Shown: positions 50,527 through 59,178 of the stretch, one piece after another | Layout of the letters: each line of letters opens with the position of its first letter | Position numbering within the stretch: the first letter of the stretch is position 1 | From: an uncultured Clostridia bacterium | GTDB taxonomy: Bacteria > Bacillota > Clostridia > Oscillospirales > Acutalibacteraceae | Direction: 5' to 3' | Assembly: GCA_944385055.1 (NCBI GenBank) | Contig: CALWVT010000001.1 | Coordinates: 248,001 to 312,000 of the forward strand | DNA: 64,000 nt | Position numbers and translations under genes: made by a program | Notes under the pieces: model-generated | What the model was told of the DNA's origin: nothing | What the model saw: the letters and a program-made list of their open reading frames with translations, nothing else | Databases searched by the model: none

Positions 50527-51521
50527 CAGTTTGTCCCTCCCATGGTGTCATAAAGGCTCTGGCGTTCGTAGGCATCCAAATCATACGAGGGCTTTTCAGC
50601 ACTCTGGCGCGTGTAGGTGCGTTTTTCCCGGTCTGCCTTCGCCTGTTCGGGCGTGCGGATGTTTTCTTTCTGCCACCGCTCTAGAATCTTATGCATGTAC
50701 GAAGGCAGGTATTTCCCCGTGCTGTCCACACAGCGGTCGTAGGCGCATCGAATCATCTCGGGGGAGAATTTCCATTCCTGCACCCATTGAGCGGCCAAAG
50801 ACGCCTCTTTTGAGGAAGGGGAACGTTCCGGCAGGTTCAGCGCGTGCATGACCACATTCCAGGCGCGGCGGCGCTCCGTCAGTTCCTGCAGCTTTTCCTC
50901 GGCCTGCCGGTGTGTCGTGATGCCCTCGTCGGCCCAGTTGATCGCGATGCGCTCAACGTAGCGCATGAACGGCTTGCCGCCTCCCGCGGAAAATTGCAGG
51001 AGCATCAGAATCACATCCGTTGGCAGGCCATAGTCGTCGTGCAGCATCAAAAGGGTCGCCGTGTCGTTCGTTGAGAGGCAGCGCCCGAAGATCTGTTCCG
51101 CCTCCTGCATCAGGCAGCGGATCTCTTCGGATTCCTCCATCCTGCGTGCCACACACATCGGGTCCGGGCGCTGCACGCGGGCCGGCGGGCGAGGGGCAGT
51201 CGGCTTTTCGGGCGCCGCTGCGCCGGCGGCTTTCGCTTCGGGCGCCGCCGCCTTTGCGGGGGCTTCCGCCTGCTGCGCCGTCCGAAACGAGAGCACGCCG
51301 GTTTCCTGCCAGTACGAGAGCGCGTCGCGTGCGTCTGCCGCACTGACCCCGAGCGCTTCCCCGAGTGCTTCATCCGTAAACGGCGCACCGCCGTGCCGCA
51401 GCACCCAAAGCAGCGCCTTGAGCTGTACGCTGCCGGCCAGGCGCAGATGCTGGTCCACAACGGCGGTGGGGACCGCAAACACACTGCTCCACAGGCCGTT
51501 GTCAAATTGATATTGCATCAT
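50526..51521 (-). CDS. DnaD/DnaB-domain primosomal protein
   Basis: A 331-residue protein with an N-terminal winged-helix-like region (about 25-85: LKALLWVLRHGGAPFTDEALGEALG), an Ala/Pro-rich linker (about 90-120), and two DnaD-type helical units (ARRMEESEEIRCLMQEAE..., and EWKFSPEMIRCAYDRCVDSTGKYLPSYMHKIL), the latter with the Y-x3-I-L-x2-W-like ending of the family. It works with the loader downstream. ATG at 51521 is chosen over the GTG at 51530 for spacing from AGAGGG. Confidence 0.85.
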   Translation of the reverse strand: MMQYQFDNGLWSSVFAVPTAVVDQHLRLAGSVQLKALLWVLRHGGAPFTDEALGEALGVSAADARDALSYWQETGVLSFRTAQQAEAPAKAAAPEAKAAGAAAPEKPTAPRPPARVQRPDPMCVARRMEESEEIRCLMQEAEQIFGRCLSTNDTATLLMLHDDYGLPTDVILMLLQFSAGGGKPFMRYVERIAINWADEGITTHRQAEEKLQELTERRRAWNVVMHALNLPERSPSSKEASLAAQWVQEWKFSPEMIRCAYDRCVDSTGKYLPSYMHKILERWQKENIRTPEQAKADREKRTYTRQSAEKPSYDLDAYERQSLYDTMGGTN

Positions 51522-51578
51522 GGAGAACACGCCCTCTTTATAAAAATAAAAATTTGAAACGATTTCGTCGGTTGTTTT

Positions 51579-51607
51579 ATTATACCATTGCCTGCACGTG
51601 AAAACAA
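51579..51607 (-). promoter_or_regulatory. Promoter of the primosomal pair
   Basis: Minus-strand TTGTTT (51602-51607), 17-base spacer ending in TGG, perfect TATAAT (51579-51584). Confidence 0.72.
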
Positions 51608-51655
51608 CCGGCCCCCGGATGCGCCCCGGCCGGCGAAAAAATTTTCAAAAACCCC

Positions 51656-51685
51656 TTGACAAGTCCTTCCTCTCTGCGGTATAAT
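51656..51685 (+). promoter_or_regulatory. Promoter of tRNA-Gly
   Basis: Consensus TTGACA (51656-51661), 18-base spacer, consensus TATAAT (51680-51685), 18 bases from the tRNA 5' end. Confidence 0.85.
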
Positions 51686-51702
51686 AACTCTCGCAGTCTG
51701 AT

Positions 51703-51778
51703 GCGAACGTAGCTCATCTGGTAGAGCGCCACCTTGCCAAGGTGGAGGTAGCGAGTTCGAGCCTCGTCGTTCGCTCCA
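51703..51778 (+). tRNA. tRNA-Gly (anticodon GCC)
   Basis: A 76-base cloverleaf with encoded CCA. Acceptor GCGAACG/CGTTCGC, anticodon stem CCACC/GGTGG around TTGCCAA (anticodon GCC), T arm GCGAGTTCGAGCCTCGT. Discriminator base T (U). Confidence 0.97.
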
Positions 51779-51800
51779 TAACCGCGGGATGCCGCAGAGA

Positions 51801-51838
51801 AGACGCTGCTTTCAGGTTTTGAAAGCAGCGTCTTTTTG
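51801..51838 (+). terminator. Terminator of tRNA-Gly
   Basis: A perfect 13-bp stem (51801-51813 with 51821-51833) and 7-base loop, followed by TTTTGTT. Confidence 0.92.
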
Positions 51839-51902
51839 TTGCCGGGGCTTCCCTTCCGAACACACATTTTGGCGCCGCTTTCCACAAGAAGCGGGGGAGG
51901 GC

Positions 51903-51931
51903 TTTCTATGTGCGCGTAAATGTGGTATAAT
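51903..51931 (+). promoter_or_regulatory. Promoter of typA
   Basis: Perfect TATAAT (51926-51931) preceded by TGG (extended -10). The -35 TTTCTA (51903-51908) is weak. Confidence 0.65.
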
Positions 51932-52029
51932 AATTTGGTTATGAACACAGGTGGGGAAGCGGCTTTCCCCGCTTGGCAGACAAGCTTTCCGTTTCAGAGA
52001 ACTTCAAAAGTGGTGAGGGATTCAGTTTT

Positions 52030-53850
52030 ATGGATACGAGAAATGATGTACGGAACGTTGCGATTATTGCCCACGTTGACCACGGCAAGACGACGCTGGT
52101 CGACCAGCTTTTGCGGCAGAGCGGCGTTTTCCGCAGCAATGAAGTCGTTGAGGAGCGTGTGATGGACTCGAATGCCTTGGAGCGTGAGCGCGGCATTACG
52201 ATCCTTTCCAAAAACACCGCCGTCATGTACAACGGTGTGAAGATCAATATCGTCGACACGCCCGGCCACGCGGATTTTGGCGGCGAGGTAGAGCGCATCC
52301 TGATGATGGTCGACGGGGTTCTGCTTCTTGTCGATGCGTTTGAAGGCTGTATGCCGCAGACCCGCTTTGTGCTCCGCAAAGCGCTGGCCCTCGGCAAGCG
52401 CCCGGTCGTCGTCCTCAATAAGATCGACCGCCCCGGCGCGCGCCCGGCAGAAGTCGTCGACGAGGTACTCGATTTGTTTATTGAGCTCGGCGCCAACGAA
52501 GACCAGCTCGATTTCCCGGTTTTATACGCGTCCGCGCGCGACGGCTACGCTTCCGAATCCGCCGAGGAGCGCGGCACCGACATGAAGCCGCTGTTTGAGG
52601 CAATCCTGCGCTATATCCCCGCACCGCAGGGCGAGATGGACGGCCCGACGCAGGTGCTGTTCAGCAATATCGATTACGACGATTACGTGGGCCGCATCGG
52701 CATCGGCCGCGTCGAGCGCGGCAGCATCCATGTGGGTCAGACGCTGACGCTGTGCCACCGCGACGGCACCACCCACAACGAGCGCATCACAAAGCTCTAC
52801 CAGTTTGAAGGCTTAAAGCGCGTCAATGTGGAGAGCGCAAAGCTCGGCGATTTGATCGCCGTATCCGGCATGCCGGACCTCAACATCGGCGAAACGGCCT
52901 GCGACCCCGAGCATATTGAGCCGCTGCCGTTTGTCAAGATCGACGAGCCGACGGTCAGCATGATGTTCATGGTCAACACGAGCCCGTTTGCCGGCCGTGA
53001 GGGCAAATATGTGACGTCCCGCAACCTGCGCGACCGCCTGATGAAGGAGATCGAAACGAACGTTGCCCTGCGCGTGGAGGAAACGGATTCCCCGGATACA
53101 TTTAAGGTCTCCGGCCGCGGCGAACTGCATCTTTCCATCCTGATCGAGGAAATGCGCCGTCAGGGCTATGAATTCCAGGTATCGAGCCCGGTCGTCATTT
53201 ATAAGGAAATTGACGGGAAAAAGTGCGAGCCGATTGAACTCTTGATGATCGAGGTGCCGGATAGCTATGTCGGCCCGGTCATGGAAAAACTCGGCTCCCG
53301 CAAAGCGGAGCTCGTCAACATGGGCACGCGGGACACGGGCATGACGCATTTGGAATTCCGCATCCCGGCCCGTGGTTTGATGGGCTACCGCCAGGAATTT
53401 TTGACGGATACCAACGGCAACGGTATCATGAACAACGTCTTTGATGCCTATGAGCCGTATAAGGGCGATATTACCGTGCGCACGACCGGCAGCCTGATCG
53501 CGTTTGAGACCGGCGAGGCGACGGGTTATGGCCTGTGGTACGCGCAGGACCGCGGCCGCCTGTTTATCGGGCCCGGCACCGAAGTGTATGAGGGCATGGT
53601 CGTCGGCGTCAGCCCCAAGAGCGACGACATCGTTGTCAATGTCTGCAAGAAAAAGCACGTCACGAACACCCGCGCCGCGGGCTCCGATGAGGCGCTTCGC
53701 CTGACCCCGCCGAGTATTTTGAGCCTTGAGCAGTGCCTCGAATTCATCAAAGAGGACGAGCTGCTGGAAGTGACGCCAAAGTCGCTGCGGATGCGCAAGC
53801 GCATCTTAAACCGCGAACAGCGCATGAAGCAGCAGAGCAAGAAGAAATAA
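52030..53850 (+). CDS. typA: Ribosome-associated GTPase TypA/BipA
   Basis: A 606-residue translational GTPase that aids ribosome assembly and stress or cold adaptation. G domain motifs: [52 protein letters not shown]. Domains II, III, V and the TypA-specific C-terminal domain ([23 protein letters not shown]) follow. ATG at 52030 fits the family start [13 protein letters not shown]; in-frame sequence upstream to 51973 is probably leader. GGTGAGGG is the likely ribosome binding site. Confidence 0.96.
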   Translation: MDTRNDVRNVAIIAHVDHGKTTLVDQLLRQSGVFRSNEVVEERVMDSNALERERGITILSKNTAVMYNGVKINIVDTPGHADFGGEVERILMMVDGVLLLVDAFEGCMPQTRFVLRKALALGKRPVVVLNKIDRPGARPAEVVDEVLDLFIELGANEDQLDFPVLYASARDGYASESAEERGTDMKPLFEAILRYIPAPQGEMDGPTQVLFSNIDYDDYVGRIGIGRVERGSIHVGQTLTLCHRDGTTHNERITKLYQFEGLKRVNVESAKLGDLIAVSGMPDLNIGETACDPEHIEPLPFVKIDEPTVSMMFMVNTSPFAGREGKYVTSRNLRDRLMKEIETNVALRVEETDSPDTFKVSGRGELHLSILIEEMRRQGYEFQVSSPVVIYKEIDGKKCEPIELLMIEVPDSYVGPVMEKLGSRKAELVNMGTRDTGMTHLEFRIPARGLMGYRQEFLTDTNGNGIMNNVFDAYEPYKGDITVRTTGSLIAFETGEATGYGLWYAQDRGRLFIGPGTEVYEGMVVGVSPKSDDIVVNVCKKKHVTNTRAAGSDEALRLTPPSILSLEQCLEFIKEDELLEVTPKSLRMRKRILNREQRMKQQSKKK

Positions 53851-53865
53851 GTAAGGGTGGGCCTT

Positions 53866-55596
53866 ATGAAGCCGATTGTCGTCCTGGATCTGGAGTGGAA
53901 TGGCGCTTACAGCAAGCGGATTGGCGGCTACCTCAACGAGATCATCGAATTTGGGGCCGTCCGCCTGGATGCGGATTTAAAGCCTGTCGATACGTTTTCT
54001 GCGTTGGTGCGCCCCCAGATCGGTAAGAAAATCAGCGACAAAATTGCAGACTTAACCAGCATCACAGAGGAAGAACTGGCTTCCGGCGCGCCTTTTATGC
54101 GCGTGGTCAGCCGCTTTCGCCACTGGGCGGGGGATTGCCTTTTGATGACATGGGGTACATCGGATATTTTGGCCTTGATCGAAAACTGCCGCTACTTTAA
54201 CGCAGACCGCCACATCCCGTTTCTGACGGACTATGTGGACGCGCAGGCGTACTGCGAGGCGCAGATGCAGTATGAGGCGGGCAAACAGATGGGCCTTTCC
54301 ACAGCGGCGCAGCGCTTAGGGATTGACGAGACTGCCTATGGCCACCACCGCGCACTCGACGACAGCCGCCTGACCGTGCGCTGCCTGGAGGCCGTCTATA
54401 CCGGGGAAGAAAGCCTGAAGCCCTTTTTGCAGGATGCCCGGCAGGAAGCGTTTTATGACCGCATGGAGTTTCGCACCGTCCTTCTCTGTGACCTCGATAA
54501 CCCGTTAATCCACGAAAGCGATATGGCTTTCGCCTGCCCCAGCTGCGGCGCGGAAGCGGACCGCTGCGAGGATTGGCAGATGCGCAACAAGGCCTTTCAC
54601 GCGCTGTTTTGCTGTCCAAAGTGTCAGACACGGTTTTATGGGCGCGTACAGTTTAAGCTCAAATATGAAGGCCTGCAGGTCAAAAAGAAAATTCGTCCGT
54701 ATGTGCCGCCGCAGGAGGATTCCGCGGCGAAAGGCCAGGGAAAAACAGGAGGGCAGCATACTATGCCGGACCGGATCGGGTCGCTTCAAATTCATCAAAA
54801 CGGTGAAGTCGTCTATTTAACGGCGCCGGATTGGGAAGCTCAGCCGTGGCTGCGGCACGCATTTTCCACCCGCCTGGGCGGGATCAGCACGGGGATTTGC
54901 GCGACGATGAATTTGGGCTTCGGCCGCGGAGATGACCGCGAAACCGTGCTCGAGAATTACCGCCGTTTCTGTGAGGCTGCCGGCTTTTCCATCGAAAGCC
55001 TGTGTGCGACGGCGCAAGTCCACCGCACGGCGGTCCGCCGTGTCGGGCGTGCGGACCGGGGTGCCGGCATCCTGTATCCAAAGCCCTGGAGCGGCATTGA
55101 CAGCCTGATTACCAACGAACCGGGGGTCACGCTCTGCGTGTACGGCGCGGACTGTGTGCCGCTGCTGTTTGCCGACCCCGTTCATCGCGCAATCGGCGTG
55201 GCACATGCCGGCTGGCGCGGCACCGTGGCCGGTATGGCGCTGGAGACGCTCGATGCGATGCATCGGGAATTTCAAACCGACGCGGCGGATGTCCGCGTTT
55301 TGATTGGCCCGTCTATCGGCCCGTGCTGCTTTGAAGTCGATGCGCCGGTGGCGGAGGCTTTCTGCGCGTTCCCCGATCTGGATGATCCCGCCATTGTTGA
55401 GCCCCGTGCCGGCGGAAAATACCATGTGGACTTATGGGAAGCGAATGCGCGCCTCCTGCAAAAGGCCGGTGTTTCCCATATTACGAAGGGGAATGCCTGC
55501 ACCAAATGCCACCCCGACCTTTTGTGGTCCCACCGTGCAACGGGCGGCAAGCGCGGCGCGGCCTGCGGGATGCTCTGCATCCGGGAGGGGCTGTAA
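53866..55596 (+). CDS. DEDDh exonuclease fused in frame to YlmD/YfiH laccase-fold domain
   Basis: A 576-residue open frame. Residues 1-195 are a DEDDh 3'-5' exonuclease (Asp8 and Glu10 in VVLDLEWNG; His161-x4-Asp166 in HRALDDS), like KapD/ERI-type nucleases. Residues 220-260 hold a zinc ribbon (CPSC and CCPKC). After a linker, residues 300-576 form a YlmD/YfiH (PF02578) domain with TAQVHRT, YGADCVPLLF and AHAGWRGT; relatives cleave purine nucleosides or act as multicopper oxidases. A strong AGGAGGG (54747-54753) sits 9 bases before an in-frame ATG at 54763, so a separate 277-residue YlmD may also be made. Seven bases of spacing place it after typA. Confidence 0.85.
   Translation: MKPIVVLDLEWNGAYSKRIGGYLNEIIEFGAVRLDADLKPVDTFSALVRPQIGKKISDKIADLTSITEEELASGAPFMRVVSRFRHWAGDCLLMTWGTSDILALIENCRYFNADRHIPFLTDYVDAQAYCEAQMQYEAGKQMGLSTAAQRLGIDETAYGHHRALDDSRLTVRCLEAVYTGEESLKPFLQDARQEAFYDRMEFRTVLLCDLDNPLIHESDMAFACPSCGAEADRCEDWQMRNKAFHALFCCPKCQTRFYGRVQFKLKYEGLQVKKKIRPYVPPQEDSAAKGQGKTGGQHTMPDRIGSLQIHQNGEVVYLTAPDWEAQPWLRHAFSTRLGGISTGICATMNLGFGRGDDRETVLENYRRFCEAAGFSIESLCATAQVHRTAVRRVGRADRGAGILYPKPWSGIDSLITNEPGVTLCVYGADCVPLLFADPVHRAIGVAHAGWRGTVAGMALETLDAMHREFQTDAADVRVLIGPSIGPCCFEVDAPVAEAFCAFPDLDDPAIVEPRAGGKYHVDLWEANARLLQKAGVSHITKGNACTKCHPDLLWSHRATGGKRGAACGMLCIREGL
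54747..54765 (+). promoter_or_regulatory. Internal ribosome binding site and ATG for a stand-alone YlmD
   Basis: AGGAGGG at 54747-54753, 9-base spacer, ATG at 54763 in the same frame as the upstream exonuclease. The spacing is ideal and better than that of the full-length start at 53866, and homology to YlmD begins right after it. Confidence 0.65.
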
Positions 55597-56490
55597 ATGG
55601 GGCGCTGTTCGCTTTGTCCGCGCCGCTGCGGTGCCTTGCGCACGGCGGACCATGGCAGCGGCTTTTGTAAAATGGGGGAGGAGCCCGTCGTAGCGCGTGC
55701 GGCGCTGCATTTCTGGGAAGAGCCGTGCATCAGCGGGACGCGCGGCAGCGGCACCGTCTTTTTTACCGGCTGCACGCTGCAATGCGTTTTCTGTCAGAAC
55801 CATACAATCAGCCTGGAGCGCGCGGCCGGCAGGCGCCTGACCCCGCGGCAGTTGTCGGATGTGTTTTTCCGCCTGATCGACCAGGGGGCACACAACATAA
55901 ACCTGGTCAGCGGCGCCCAATTCGTGCCCGCCATCGTCGAGGCACTGTCCATCCGCAAGGTCCCGGTTCCGGTCGTTTACAATTCCGGCGGCTATGAATC
56001 TTTGGAAGCCCTGCGCGCTTTGGACGGATTGATCCAGATCTATCTGCCCGATTATAAATATGATGATCCTGTCCTTGCGGAAAACTTTTCCGCGGCGCCC
56101 GATTACGTGGAGACGGCGCGGGCCGCCATTTTGGAGATGGTGCGCCAAACCGGCCCGTGTACGTTCGACGAACATGGTTTGCTCACGCGTGGGACGATCG
56201 TCCGCCACTTGCTTTTGCCGGGCCATACCCGCAATTCGCTGGCCGCCCTCGATTGGCTGCACGGCCATCTTCCCGACGGTGTCCTTGTAAGCCTGATGGG
56301 CCAGTACACGCCCTGTGTGCCGCTGCCGCAATTTCCCGAGCTTTCGCGCCGCGTAACGCGCCGCGAGTATGAAAAGGTCCAAAACCATCTGTTTGCGCTC
56401 GGCTTGGATGGCTATGTCCAGGAACTTGCCTCTGCTAAGAAAACGTATATTCCGGCCTTCGACTTGGAAGGCGTTGCGGACCTTCCTTAA
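55597..56490 (+). CDS. Radical SAM protein, PflX (COG1313)-like
   Basis: A 297-residue protein. The N-terminal Cys-rich stretch (CSLCPRRCGA...GFCKMG) precedes the radical SAM cluster motif CTLQCVFC (near residue 59), then NLVSGAQFVP, PVVYNSGGYES and LPDYKYDD. This matches the uncharacterised PflX branch related to pyruvate formate-lyase activating enzymes; the target protein is unknown. No glycyl-radical enzyme gene is adjacent. ATG immediately follows the fusion gene stop, with GGGAGGGG 6 bases upstream. Confidence 0.87.
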   Translation: MGRCSLCPRRCGALRTADHGSGFCKMGEEPVVARAALHFWEEPCISGTRGSGTVFFTGCTLQCVFCQNHTISLERAAGRRLTPRQLSDVFFRLIDQGAHNINLVSGAQFVPAIVEALSIRKVPVPVVYNSGGYESLEALRALDGLIQIYLPDYKYDDPVLAENFSAAPDYVETARAAILEMVRQTGPCTFDEHGLLTRGTIVRHLLLPGHTRNSLAALDWLHGHLPDGVLVSLMGQYTPCVPLPQFPELSRRVTRREYEKVQNHLFALGLDGYVQELASAKKTYIPAFDLEGVADLP

Positions 56491-56506
56491 CCGGCGGGTC
56501 TATCAT

Positions 56507-56559
56507 AAAACGCCCCGGCCTGCTTCCCTTCTAGAGGGGGCAGCCCGGGGCGTCTTTTT
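56507..56559. terminator. Bidirectional terminator between pflX-like and P-type ATPase genes
   Basis: ACGCCCCGG-C-CTGC pairs with GCAG-C-CCGGGGCGT (56510-56523 with 56540-56553); CTTTTTG follows on the plus strand and TTTTATG on the minus strand. Confidence 0.88.
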
Positions 56560-56582
56560 GACTTGATTTTTTGAGAAAAGGT

Positions 56583-58934
56583 TTATTCGACGTGGCGCAT
56601 CAGGATGCGCTCGATTAAATGCAGGAACATCGCAAACATGCTCACCGCCGCGCACAGCAGCGGGACAATGATCAAAATCATCGGGGCCGTCAGCGCCGTA
56701 ATATGGAAAATCGTCCCCAAGAAAATCAGCGCGAACAGGAAAGCCGCACACATCGCGGTAAACAGTACCACATGTTTTGCGTTAAAAGGCATGCACACGC
56801 GGAATAAGATCATCAGCATCGTAAAGCCTGTCACGATGACCGCCACCGTGGACACCTGTTCCAGCGAAAGGCCAATGTAAAAATTGATGGCCTCCAAAAA
56901 CAGGATATTGAGCACCATCGTCAGTGCGCCGGGAATGGCCTTCTTAATGATATTCTGCAGGAAATTCCCGTGGATGCGTTCCCGGTTTGGTTCCAGTGCG
57001 AGCACAAACGAGGGGAACCCGACGGTCAGCGCGTTGAGCAGCGTAAATTGAATCGGCTGGAATGGATACGAGCTCTGCAAAAAGATAAAGCACACCGCAA
57101 TGATCGTGCTGAACAGTGCCTTATATAGGTACAGCGAGGCCGAACGCTGCAGGTTGTTGATGGAGCGGCGCCCTTCCGCCACGATGTGCGGCATCGAGGC
57201 GAAGTTTGAATCGAGCAGTACAATCTGGGAAACCGTGCGTGCTGCGTCGCTGCCGGACGCCATCGCAATGCTGCAGTCGCTCTCTTTGAGCGCCAGCACG
57301 TCGTTGACGCCGTCGCCCGTCATTGCAACGGTGTGTTTCTGCGCTTTCAGGGCCTTGACGATCTGCAGCTTCTGCTGCGGCGTCACACGGCCGAATACGG
57401 AAAATTTCTGTACCGCTTCCGCGATATCCTCTTCGGAATGCAGCGTCGTCGCATCCACCCAGCGGTCGGCGTGTTCGAGACCGGCTTTTTTGGCGATGTT
57501 CGCGACTGTGATCGCATTGTCACCGGAAATTACCTTCAGATCGACGCCTTGGTCCGCAAAGTATTGCAGCGTTTCCCGTGCGCTTTTGCGGATTTTGTCG
57601 CTGATCAGCACCATCGCGATGGGCGCGATGTCCGCCGGCAGGGCCTTGGCGTCTTCCCCGCCAAACGGCGCTTTGCTGTGGGCGAGGACCAAAACGCGCT
57701 GGCCGCGCGCCGCCGCCGCGTCCGCCTTTTTGCGCAGTTCCCCCGAAAAGCGGTCCCCGAGCACGAATTCCCCGGCGCCGATGACGTAGGTGCCGACGGA
57801 AGAAAAGCAGACGCCGCTCCACTTGCGTGCGGAGGAAAAGGGGACTTCCGCCTGTACTGTCCAGCTTGGCGCGTTGGGACAGAAATCCTTCATCGCCAGC
57901 GAGGTTGGATTGTCGTCATTGAGCGTGTGCACCACCGCGGCGATGGCGCCTTTGAGCTGTGCATCCGTTTCATCCGCCAAGGGGATCAGCTCGTCGACCT
58001 GCATCGTTCCTTCCGTGATGGTCCCTGTCTTATCGAGACACAGCGTGTCCACACGCGCGAGCGTTTCAATGGAATACAGTTCCTGCACCAGCGCTTTGCG
58101 GGTCGCCAGCCGCACGACACTGACCGCCAGCACGCTGCTGGTTAAAAGCACCAACCCCTCCGGCACCATGCCGACCAGGGCCGCGACGCAGCTGATGATT
58201 GCCGAGCGGAAATCTGTCCCCGAAAGGAAGATCTCTTTGCAAAACAGCGCGATACCGACCGGCACGAGGATGATGCCGATCATCTTGATGATCTTATTGA
58301 TCGACGCCATAATCTCACTGGCGTTTTTCTTTACGTATTTCGCGCTTCCCGTGATTTTCGACGCATAATTTTCTTTGCCAACGTGCTCCACTTGTGCGCG
58401 GCAGGCGCCGGATACCACGAAGCTGCCCGAGAGCAGATGGTCGCCGGGCAGTTTTGTGACCGGGTCGGATTCACCGGTAATCAAGGATTCATTGACTTCA
58501 CAGGAACCCGAGACGACGACCGCATCCGCACAGATCTGATTGCCCGCGTTGAGCTGCAGAATGTCGTCCATGACAATATGGGAGACGCCCACGTCCCACA
58601 GTTTGCCTTCCCGAATTACATGGGCTTTTGGCGTCGCGATCAGGGAAAGCTTGTCGATCGTCTTTTTTGCGGCGATTTCCTGCAGGGAGCCGACCACCGT
58701 GTTGCACAGTGCAACCCCTAAAAACATCATGTTTTCCCACGAGCCGACAGACGCCACCAATGCCCCCAGCACGAGGTTCAGAATATTAAAGGGCGTGACA
58801 ATGTTCTTGCGGATGATTTGTCCCACCGTTTGGGTGCCCGCCGTATCGTCTATATTCGCAAGGCCGTTTTGAAACCGTTCCCGCACCTGTGCGCGCGAAA
58901 GCCCCTGCGATGAATCGATCGCATGTTGTTCCAT
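56583..58934 (-). CDS. Cation-translocating P-type ATPase (CtpE-like)
   Basis: A 783-residue ion pump. Actuator motif ITGESDPV, the M4 motif VPEGLVLLTSSVLAVSVVRLA, phosphorylation loop LCLDKTGTITEG, hinge TGDGVNDVLALKESDCSIAM and about ten membrane helices, six of them in the C-terminal 250 residues. There is no N-terminal heavy-metal domain and no CPx motif, so it is not a metal exporter. The PEGL motif and overall form resemble mycobacterial CtpE, a calcium-uptake pump. ATG at 58934 with AAGGAG 8 bases upstream is preferred to a GTG at 58943. The transported ion is inferred. Confidence 0.85.
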   Translation of the reverse strand: MEQHAIDSSQGLSRAQVRERFQNGLANIDDTAGTQTVGQIIRKNIVTPFNILNLVLGALVASVGSWENMMFLGVALCNTVVGSLQEIAAKKTIDKLSLIATPKAHVIREGKLWDVGVSHIVMDDILQLNAGNQICADAVVVSGSCEVNESLITGESDPVTKLPGDHLLSGSFVVSGACRAQVEHVGKENYASKITGSAKYVKKNASEIMASINKIIKMIGIILVPVGIALFCKEIFLSGTDFRSAIISCVAALVGMVPEGLVLLTSSVLAVSVVRLATRKALVQELYSIETLARVDTLCLDKTGTITEGTMQVDELIPLADETDAQLKGAIAAVVHTLNDDNPTSLAMKDFCPNAPSWTVQAEVPFSSARKWSGVCFSSVGTYVIGAGEFVLGDRFSGELRKKADAAAARGQRVLVLAHSKAPFGGEDAKALPADIAPIAMVLISDKIRKSARETLQYFADQGVDLKVISGDNAITVANIAKKAGLEHADRWVDATTLHSEEDIAEAVQKFSVFGRVTPQQKLQIVKALKAQKHTVAMTGDGVNDVLALKESDCSIAMASGSDAARTVSQIVLLDSNFASMPHIVAEGRRSINNLQRSASLYLYKALFSTIIAVCFIFLQSSYPFQPIQFTLLNALTVGFPSFVLALEPNRERIHGNFLQNIIKKAIPGALTMVLNILFLEAINFYIGLSLEQVSTVAVIVTGFTMLMILFRVCMPFNAKHVVLFTAMCAAFLFALIFLGTIFHITALTAPMILIIVPLLCAAVSMFAMFLHLIERILMRHVE

Positions 58935-59019
58935 GCATTGCACTCCTTACTGAAAGCCTTTCCGGCTCTTTTTGCGGATCATTTGGAACCTTTCCGGACT
59001 CGAATGCCGCTTGCATTCT

Positions 59020-59048
59020 ATTATACTATAGAAAAGCGAGATAGGAAA
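59020..59048 (-). promoter_or_regulatory. Promoter of the P-type ATPase gene
   Basis: Minus-strand TATAAT (59020-59025) with a weak -35 TTTCCT (59043-59048) at 17 bases. Confidence 0.5.
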
Positions 59049-59124
59049 GCCGGAATTTGCGGCGGATGCCGAAAAGACACGTCCCTTTCTTTCCTGCGTT
59101 TTCACAAAAGTCCGCAGGATTTGC

Positions 59125-59152
59125 TTGCGTCCTCCGGAGGAAGTGGTATAAT
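59125..59152 (+). promoter_or_regulatory. Promoter of the O-antigen-ligase-like gene
   Basis: TTGCGT (59125-59130), 16-base spacer ending in TGG (extended -10), perfect TATAAT (59147-59152). Confidence 0.65.
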
Positions 59153-59178
59153 GGGGCGAAGGAGAACGGTAAAAAGAG

